This document shows, piece by piece, positions 39,301-44,554 of a stretch of 44,554 nucleotides of DNA. The notes beneath the pieces were generated by a model. The model made no database searches and had not been told where the DNA came from. It worked only from the letters and a program-made list of their open reading frames with translations. Source of the stretch: an uncultured Oscillospiraceae bacterium (GTDB lineage Bacteria > Bacillota > Clostridia > Oscillospirales > Oscillospiraceae). The DNA lies in NCBI GenBank assembly GCA_910584805.1, contig CAJUCB010000005.1, positions 1 to 44,554 on the forward strand, written 5' to 3'. The position numbers and the translations under genes are program-made. The stretch's first letter is position 1, and every line of letters starts with the position of its first letter.

Positions 39301-42300
39301 TCAGCGGGCCAGGTATTGGGCGTACTGCATGAAGATGGTGGCGGCTTGGGCGCGGGTGGTGTCGCCGCCGGGATTGAGGGTGCCGTCGTTGTAGCCGTTG
39401 AGAATGCCCTGGGACACCGCCCAGCGCACGGCGTTCTGGGCATAACCGCTGATGGCGGCGGCGTCCTGGAAGGACAGGGTCTGGTTAGAATTTACGCTGG
39501 GGCTGCCGGCGTAGCGGTAGAGCATGGTGACCAGCTGCTCCCGGGAAATGCGGCCGGTGGGGTCGGAACCGTCGCTGATGCCGTTGGCTACAGCCCAGGC
39601 CATGCCCTTTTCACTCCAAGTAGACCCGCCAGAGGTGTCCACCCCGTCGAAACGGGCCAGGACGGTCATGAGCATATCCCGCCCCATGGGGCCGTCGGGG
39701 GTGAAGGCCGTGGTGGAGGTGCCGGAGAAAAGGTCACGGGCGGAGGTAAAGGCAATGGCATCCCTGGCCCAGTGCTGGTTGGTGTCGGCAAAGGTCTTGC
39801 CATTGTCCAGCACCTTGATGCAGGCCCCGTCGGGGACATCCAGAACCAGGCTGCCGTTTTGAATCACGGAGGTTTTGACCACCGTTTCGCTGCCGTCGGC
39901 CTTCATCAGCACGGCCACGGTGCCGGGGCTGGTGGTGCGGGTGGGGATGGCTACCGACACCGGATAGCTGCGGCCGGTGTGGAGGGTGAGGGAAGAGGCG
40001 TTTTGGCTGTTGTACGCCACCTGGACGGCGGGGATGGGCAGGGAGACGGCCTGGCTGCCGCCGGTGAGCTGGGCGGGAAGACGGACTTCCCCGGTGGACT
40101 TGCCAGAGGCGTCTGTGGAAATATTGGCGGAGAGGCCGTTGGACTGGTTGATGGCGGTATCACTGGAACCGTCGGTGAAGGTGATGGTCTGGGTGGTGGA
40201 GCCGTTGGCGGCTTTCTCCGTGGTGACAACGGTGCCGTCCTTGCGGCTCTCCTCCACCCGCTGGGAACCGTCGGGGCGCTTGGTGGTGACGGTGACGGTG
40301 CCTGTGGCCTTGTCGGTGGTGGTGGTGACGGTGCTGCCGTCGGGTTTGGTGACAGGCCTGCCGGTGGAGCTGTTGCTGTTGCCGCTGCTGCTGCTGCCCG
40401 GTTTGTCAGGATTGGGATTGTTGCCGGGATCGCCGGGGTTTGTGGGTTTGTCGGGGTTTGTGGGTTTGTCGGGGTTTGTGGGCTTGTCGGGGTTTGTGGG
40501 CTTGTCGGGGTTTGTGGGCTTATCGGGGTCTGTAGGCTTATCAGGGTCTGTAGGGTCCTGGTAGGCTGGGACTGTGACGGTGGCAGCACTGCCAGCCTCG
40601 TGGGTGACGGTGGTTTTCAGCCGGACGTAGTAGGTTCCGGCGGCCAGGCTGGTAATTTCGCTGCCAGTGCAGCTTTTGGGATCGTCAAAGGCATTGTTAT
40701 CGTCGTACTCCATGTCGGCGGTGGTGCCTTTGATTGTTCCGTCGTTAAGGTTCGCGGCGGTGGGGGCTGTGGCGGTGAGGCCCTCGGGGGCTGCGGGGCC
40801 GTCGGCTTTGGCGATGGACCAGGGGATTTCTACGGGGTCATTCGAGCCATTTGCCCACTGGTAGCCAGTGGTTAGGGTAGCTATTGCTTTATAACTGCCA
40901 ACGTTTGTTCCGGTGTTGCCGGTGATGGTGTAGCCCTCGCCGGTGGGGACGCCGGTTTGTTCGGTGCCCGTCCATTTGAGACTGAGAGCGGTGGGGATGG
41001 TGGCGGGTTTGAGGTTAGGGTCGAGGTCGGCTTTGGTTACAGTGAGGTTAGTGAACACTGTGAGCGCACTCCCTGTTGTTGTGAGGTCTTTGGGAATAGA
41101 GATATCAATGCGATAGGTGCCAGCGCTACCGGAAGCGGGAGTTATCCCAAGGGAATTATCTATTACGGTCATGGATAGGTCTAGGGTCGAGGATGTGTAT
41201 CGATAGTAGCCATTCGTATCGGGGCCGTCTCGCGTCGCGGATTTGCCATTGACAGTAATATTCAATGGAATAAAGTCTAACATAACATACGTGTCATCTG
41301 CTGCTGTGGCGACAAGGTCAAGGTCAATCTCTGTCCCTTCGGTGGTTGTGGGAGCGGAAGGTGTGTCAGGAGCAAAGATGAAACTTTTTACAAGGGTTGT
41401 GTCGTCACCAGTACCATCCTTGGTGACAATCCAATCGCCGGTATCGTTACGGGTAAATTTCGCATCGGTTTGGTTTGCGTAGGGAGCCAGTTGGAAGGAG
41501 GCGTCGGTGGACTTTGGGGCCTGAATATAGGTTTTGCCCATAGTGGGGACGGAGGACGATTGGGTTCCGTCGTAATTAAAGCCGCCAATACCGACCTTTG
41601 TGGTTTCGGATACTGTGCCTTCGATAGTAAGGGTTTGGTCTTGCCCCAGTATGAGGGAGCCGCCGCCGGTGAAGGTTCCGGGTATCGCAGTTACATTGGT
41701 GAGGCCTAGTGTTGCGCCGGAGTTGAGGGAAACGTTTTGGAACGAACTGGTTGCTGCTGGGGTTAGCTTACCACTTTCGACCGTCAGGGTGGAGATGTCT
41801 TGTAACAATGGTTCGGATAAGTTACCGCTTCCTGTGTAGGTCACGTTGGTGGCGGTGGAGCCTTTGCCGTATACAGTAGCGCCTTTGCTCAGGGTGACGT
41901 TGACGGTTCCGTTTACACGGTAGTTCTCGGGGTTAGGCAGGGTGACTTTACCAGAAGATTGACCCTCCGGATTTTTTTGCTGCGCACCACAGGCATAAAT
42001 GTCTCCCACCTTGGGAGAACCTTCGATTTGAATGTTAGCCGTTCCAGTGAATGCGTTGTTAGGGCCGTTTTCTGTGCTGCTGTCAGGGTTCATCCCCCCT
42101 AAGCACATACTTCCTGCATAAATGTTGCAGGTGCCAGCATCACCAGCCCCGGTTAAATCGGTGTTGCCGGTGATGATGATTTCTCCTTTGGTTCCGGGGG
42201 AGGGGATGCGTACATCAGCATCGGTAAAGGTATCATGAGTGCCCTTTACATAGCCGCCACAAAATAGGTTGATAGGACGCGCACCGGCACTAGCAGTCAC

Positions 42301-42678
42301 ATTATTTAGGGTCAGCTTGTGTCCGTTGGCGACGATTGCATTGCGGACATAGGGCTCGAAGGACAAGGTTACATCATTAAAAGTTACATCTGTCCCCAGG
42401 ATAATGCCTGCCTCCCGGAGGGTTAGTGTGCCGCCTTGCAGGGTCACACTTTTGTCGATGACCCAGGGAGCATCTTTATTGGTGCTGTCTACAAAGCAGG
42501 AGGCATCCAACACAAGGGTGTCTCCGTCCTTGGCAGATGCAAGAGCCTGGCGCAGGTTACCGCTTACATTGCGTGTCGTCCCCATCTCCGCCGCCCCGGC
42601 GGTGACGCCGGTGGATAGGGTGGTGGCGGCTAGGCAAAAGGCCAGGAGTACAGCCGTCAATCTGTGTGTTCGCTTCAT
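39301..42678 (-). CDS. Large secreted SLH-anchored surface protein with Pro-rich repeat
   Basis: 1125 aa. A signal peptide (KRTHRLTAVLLAFCLAATTLSTGVTAGAAE) is followed by a beta-helix-like region to about residue 440 (LTLREAGIILGTDVTFNDV, LTLNNVTASAG), then MBG/bacterial-Ig-like segments, then a 6-residue DKPTNP repeat linker near residues 700-760, a further domain with KRPDGSQRVEESRKDGT, and three C-terminal SLH units (FADTNQHWARDAIAF, WSEKGMAWAVANG, FQDAAAISGYAQNAVRWAVSQGILNG). It is probably displayed on the cell wall as an adhesin or structural protein. ATG 42678 is the start, since GGAGGA lies seven bases before it; ATG 42693 overlaps that site. Confidence 0.88.
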   Translation of the reverse strand: MKRTHRLTAVLLAFCLAATTLSTGVTAGAAEMGTTRNVSGNLRQALASAKDGDTLVLDASCFVDSTNKDAPWVIDKSVTLQGGTLTLREAGIILGTDVTFNDVTLSFEPYVRNAIVANGHKLTLNNVTASAGARPINLFCGGYVKGTHDTFTDADVRIPSPGTKGEIIITGNTDLTGAGDAGTCNIYAGSMCLGGMNPDSSTENGPNNAFTGTANIQIEGSPKVGDIYACGAQQKNPEGQSSGKVTLPNPENYRVNGTVNVTLSKGATVYGKGSTATNVTYTGSGNLSEPLLQDISTLTVESGKLTPAATSSFQNVSLNSGATLGLTNVTAIPGTFTGGGSLILGQDQTLTIEGTVSETTKVGIGGFNYDGTQSSSVPTMGKTYIQAPKSTDASFQLAPYANQTDAKFTRNDTGDWIVTKDGTGDDTTLVKSFIFAPDTPSAPTTTEGTEIDLDLVATAADDTYVMLDFIPLNITVNGKSATRDGPDTNGYYRYTSSTLDLSMTVIDNSLGITPASGSAGTYRIDISIPKDLTTTGSALTVFTNLTVTKADLDPNLKPATIPTALSLKWTGTEQTGVPTGEGYTITGNTGTNVGSYKAIATLTTGYQWANGSNDPVEIPWSIAKADGPAAPEGLTATAPTAANLNDGTIKGTTADMEYDDNNAFDDPKSCTGSEITSLAAGTYYVRLKTTVTHEAGSAATVTVPAYQDPTDPDKPTDPDKPTNPDKPTNPDKPTNPDKPTNPDKPTNPGDPGNNPNPDKPGSSSSGNSNSSTGRPVTKPDGSTVTTTTDKATGTVTVTTKRPDGSQRVEESRKDGTVVTTEKAANGSTTQTITFTDGSSDTAINQSNGLSANISTDASGKSTGEVRLPAQLTGGSQAVSLPIPAVQVAYNSQNASSLTLHTGRSYPVSVAIPTRTTSPGTVAVLMKADGSETVVKTSVIQNGSLVLDVPDGACIKVLDNGKTFADTNQHWARDAIAFTSARDLFSGTSTTAFTPDGPMGRDMLMTVLARFDGVDTSGGSTWSEKGMAWAVANGISDGSDPTGRISREQLVTMLYRYAGSPSVNSNQTLSFQDAAAISGYAQNAVRWAVSQGILNGYNDGTLNPGGDTTRAQAATIFMQYAQYLAR
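40437..40558. repeat. 18-bp tandem repeat encoding DKPTNP units
   Basis: Near-identical 18-bp units (core TTTGTGGG(C/T)TTGTCGGGG on the + strand) encode six to seven DKPT(N/D)P hexapeptides in the linker before the C-terminal part of the surface protein. Several units are identical. Confidence 0.88.
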
Positions 42679-42716
42679 AAAATTGTCCTCCATTTAGAAC
42701 GTGGTTTTGTGGGGCT

Positions 42717-42745
42717 ATGATACCAGATTTTTCGCGGGAAAACAA
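42717..42745 (-). promoter_or_regulatory. Promoter of the large SLH gene
   Basis: Minus strand: TTGTTT (42745-42740), 17-base spacer, TATCAT (42722-42717). Confidence 0.6.
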
Positions 42746-42800
42746 GGGTCCGGGAGATAACAAAGTAAAACGATATGTTTTTGCCCCGCCCAGCTGCCCA

Positions 42801-42829
42801 TTGACATTGCCGGAAAAATATTTTATAAT
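42801..42829 (+). promoter_or_regulatory. Perfect consensus promoter of scfA-scfB
   Basis: TTGACA (42801-42806), 17-base spacer, TATAAT (42824-42829), then ribosome site AAAGGAG at 42853-42859. Confidence 0.9.
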
Positions 42830-42868
42830 GACTTGTACATTTTATGACCCTGAAAGGAGCTGCGCCTC

Positions 42869-43015
42869 ATGAAGAGAATCCAGACCTTGGAGACCCGCGA
42901 CCTGGCCAAGAGCCTGCGCACCGGCGGCTGCGGCGAATGCCAGACGTCCTGCCAGTCCGCTTGCAAGACCTCCTGCGGCCTTGCCAACCAGCAGTGCGAG
43001 AACGAAAACCGCTGA
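42869..43015 (+). CDS. scfA: SCIFF precursor peptide (six cysteines in forty-five)
   Basis: 48 aa, too short for usual gene callers. It begins MKRIQTLETRDLAKSL and has cysteines at 21, 24, 28, 32, 36 and 43, with the conserved GGCGECQTSCQSACKTSC core. SCIFF is the near-universal clostridial RiPP precursor; its maturase links a cysteine sulfur to the alpha-carbon of a neighbouring residue, giving thioether bonds. The mature peptide's role is still unknown. It sits 79 bases before the radical-SAM gene, behind a perfect promoter, with a leaky terminator hairpin between. Confidence 0.97.
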   Translation: MKRIQTLETRDLAKSLRTGGCGECQTSCQSACKTSCGLANQQCENENR

Positions 43016-43017
43016 TG

Positions 43018-43054
43018 AAAGCTGCCGCTACTCTGTCCAGAGGGCGGCACTTTT
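43018..43054 (+). terminator. Intergenic hairpin between scfA and scfB (attenuating terminator)
   Basis: AAAG-C-TGCCGC (43018-43028) pairs with GCGGCACTTT (43044-43053) with one bulged C and a 15-base loop, followed by TTTTCATGTTAT. The stem is imperfect and the T-run short, so partial readthrough into scfB is expected, giving more precursor than enzyme mRNA. Confidence 0.7.
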
Positions 43055-43094
43055 CATGTTATGGCCAGACAACGAAAGAGAGACACAAAGGTTT

Positions 43095-44471
43095 ATGATT
43101 CATCAATATCAATTAAATGGTTATAATATCATCCTGGACGTCTACAGCGGCAGCGTCCACCTGGTGGACGAGGTGGCGTATGATATGATCGCCGGGTATG
43201 AGACAACCCCGCCGGAAACCCTCATCCAGACCGTTCTGGAAAAATACGGCCAGCGGGAGGACGTGGACGAAGGGGAGCTGCGGGCCTGCCTGGAAGACAT
43301 TGCCGCCCTGAAAGACGCGGGCAAGCTGTTCTCCCAGGATTTGTGGAAGGACACGGAACAGTTGGCCTTTGAACGCAGCAAGCCCGTGTTAAAAGCCATG
43401 TGCCTCCACGTGGCCCACAGCTGCAACCTAAACTGCCACTACTGCTTCGCCAGCCAGGGCAACTACCACGGGGAACGGGCCCTGATGCCCTTTGACGTGG
43501 GCAAGCAGGCCCTGGACTTCCTCATCGCCAACTCCGGGTCCCGGGTGAACTTGGAGGTGGACTTCTTCGGCGGGGAACCGCTGATGAATTGGCAGGTGGT
43601 GAAGGATTTGGTGGCCTATGCCCGGAGCCAGGAGCCCATCCACCACAAAAACTTCCGCTTTACCCTCACCACCAACGGCCTGCTGCTGGACGATGAAGTG
43701 ACCGCGTTCTGCAACCAAGAAATGCACAACGTGGTGCTGAGCCTGGACGGGCGGAAAGAAGTCCACGACCGCCTGCGGAAAAACCTGGCAGGCCAGGGGA
43801 GCTATGATATCATCGTCCCCAAGTTCCAGCGCTTTGTGGAACAGCGCCAGGGCAGCTATTACATCCGGGGCACCTTCACCCACGACAACCTGGACTTCTG
43901 CGAGGATATCCTCCACATGGCCGGCCTCGGCTTTTCCGAGCTGAGCATGGAGCCTGTGGTAAGCGCCCCAGACGAGCCCTGGGCCCTCACCGAGGCGGAC
44001 AAGCCCCTCCTCTTTGCCCAGTACGAGCGCTTGGCAAAGGAAATGCTCCAACGGGAAAAAGAAGGCCGGCCCCTCACCTTCTACCACTATATGCTGGACC
44101 TGGAAGGGGGGCCCTGCCTCCACAAACGCATGTCCGGCTGCGGCTCAGGGACGGAATACTTGGCCGTCACCCCCTGGGGGGAGCTGTTCCCCTGCCACCA
44201 GTTTGTCAACGACCCGGACTACTCCATGGGTGACGTCTGGAAGGGCATTATTAAGCCGGAGCTGGGGGAGAAATTCCACCGCTGCAACGTGGTGGCAAAC
44301 CCAGACTGCCGGGACTGCTGGGCCCGGCTGTACTGCGCCGGAGGCTGCGCCGCCAACGCCTACCACGCCAGCGGGGATATCAACGGTACCTACCACTATG
44401 GCTGTGAGCTGTTTAAGAAGCGGGTGGAGTGCGCGATTATGATGAAAGCGGCGCAGGCAGAAAAAGATTAA
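43095..44471 (+). CDS. scfB: SCIFF radical SAM maturase (thioether-forming)
   Basis: 458 aa. An N-terminal RiPP-recognition-like region (MIHQYQLNGYNIILDVYSGSVHLVDE) precedes the radical SAM cluster motif CNLNCHYCF (4Fe-4S with SAM) near residue 110, followed by the FFGGEPL segment. The C-terminal SPASM/auxiliary-cluster part includes LTFYHYMLDLEGG, CGSGTEYLAVTPWGELFPCHQF and CRDCWARLYCAGGCAANAY, the expected cysteine pattern. It installs thioether cross-links in ScfA. ATG 43095 matches family starts; ATG 43056 is in frame, preceded by AGAGGG, and adds 13 residues, so the start is not fully settled. Confidence 0.95.
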   Translation: MIHQYQLNGYNIILDVYSGSVHLVDEVAYDMIAGYETTPPETLIQTVLEKYGQREDVDEGELRACLEDIAALKDAGKLFSQDLWKDTEQLAFERSKPVLKAMCLHVAHSCNLNCHYCFASQGNYHGERALMPFDVGKQALDFLIANSGSRVNLEVDFFGGEPLMNWQVVKDLVAYARSQEPIHHKNFRFTLTTNGLLLDDEVTAFCNQEMHNVVLSLDGRKEVHDRLRKNLAGQGSYDIIVPKFQRFVEQRQGSYYIRGTFTHDNLDFCEDILHMAGLGFSELSMEPVVSAPDEPWALTEADKPLLFAQYERLAKEMLQREKEGRPLTFYHYMLDLEGGPCLHKRMSGCGSGTEYLAVTPWGELFPCHQFVNDPDYSMGDVWKGIIKPELGEKFHRCNVVANPDCRDCWARLYCAGGCAANAYHASGDINGTYHYGCELFKKRVECAIMMKAAQAEKD

Positions 44472-44480
44472 AGTTTTCGT

Positions 44481-44545
44481 CAACCTTTTTCAAAAGGTTG
44501 CGGAGTGCAGAGGCGGCGCCTCTGCCGGGTGCGGGCAGCGCCCGC
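44481..44545. repeat. Palindromic structured repeat at the window end
   Basis: Three consecutive perfect palindromes: CAACCTTTT/AAAAGGTTG (44481-44500), GCAGAGGC/GCCTCTGC (44507-44525) and GCGGGC/GCCCGC (44531-44545). Similar TCAACCTTTTTCAAAAGGTTG plus GC-rich hairpins are, from memory, interspersed repeats in related gut genomes. It follows the scfB stop by ten bases and may act as its transcript end; it may continue past the window. Confidence 0.65.
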
Positions 44546-44554
44546 AATCGCCAA

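Noticed and set aside
39316..40875. 519-codon plus-strand frame opposite the surface protein
   Set aside because: Val/Gly-rich shadow of the Pro-rich and SLH-coding minus strand; no start signals.

Overview
This window looks like a chromosomal segment of a GC-rich gut-type Firmicute, most likely of the Oscillospiraceae (the Flavonifractor / Pseudoflavonifractor / Lawsonibacter / Intestinimonas neighbourhood). That placement is inferred from gene content: a SCIFF ribosomal peptide with its radical-SAM maturase, a class B sortase, a long-form hibernation factor, a bifunctional Rel protein with an RXKD motif, S-layer-homology (SLH) secreted proteins, strong AGGAGG-type ribosome binding sites and clear TTGACA/TATAAT promoters. 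No rRNA is present to confirm it. No prophage, integrase, IS element or CRISPR array was seen.

Layout. 1-4163: the 3' part of recJ and a bifunctional (p)ppGpp synthetase/hydrolase. 4242-9942: one promoter-to-terminator operon with a D-aspartate-ligase-like ATP-grasp enzyme, an Asp/Glu racemase, a Mur ligase fused in frame to an N-acetylglutamate-kinase domain, and an M16 peptidase. This is the most unusual block and I read it as an envelope (peptidoglycan) amino-acid module. 9991-16764: a 47-aa orphan gene, a Ca2+-type P-ATPase, a Cys/Pro-rich probable surface or spore protein, tRNA-Gly(CCC), a FapA/DUF342 protein and a heptad-repeat coiled-coil protein. 16845-19787: a LysR remnant and a complete NMT1-type ABC importer with consensus promoter and terminator. 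19857-24529: MntP, an SLH protein, an orphan response regulator, a polysaccharide deacetylase and an AT-richer AAA-DUF4143 ATPase.

24630-28029: a niacin salvage block. pncB and its likely repressor niaR form an operon, followed by an EIIC-like membrane protein; the promoters of pncB and of the EIIC gene share a TGTCTTG(A/T)CA element. 28054-32291: hpf, a candidate 80-nt small RNA, a sortase B / transglutaminase-lipoprotein pair with overlapping reading frames, and gdhA. 32396-34557: an AT-richer accessory island with an SLH fragment, an XRE regulator and two toxin-antitoxin modules (Phd-PIN and RelB/DinJ-YoeB), with two copies of a dispersed repeat that carries a terminator stem; a third copy of the stem lies at 36849. 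34651-38656: an Orn/Lys/Arg-decarboxylase-like enzyme divergent from an ECF S component across a region rich in CAGGCCAG repeats, then a NYN-domain ribonuclease-like gene with a structured leader RNA behind a perfect promoter, then a SprA-related putative metalloprotease. 38675-42745: a transglutaminase downstream of a 1125-aa secreted SLH protein. 42801-44471: the SCIFF peptide scfA, a leaky-terminator hairpin, and its maturase scfB. The window ends in a structured palindromic repeat.

Functional themes are cell-envelope construction (Mur/ATP-grasp operon, SLH proteins, sortase, transglutaminases, deacetylase), stress and stringent physiology (Rel, HPF, toxin-antitoxin modules), cofactor and ion uptake (niacin block, ECF, ABC importer, MntP, P-ATPase) and one RiPP system. 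Most long reading frames on the strand opposite these genes are GC-bias shadows and are left out. All function calls come from reading motifs and remembered family features; no database search was run.
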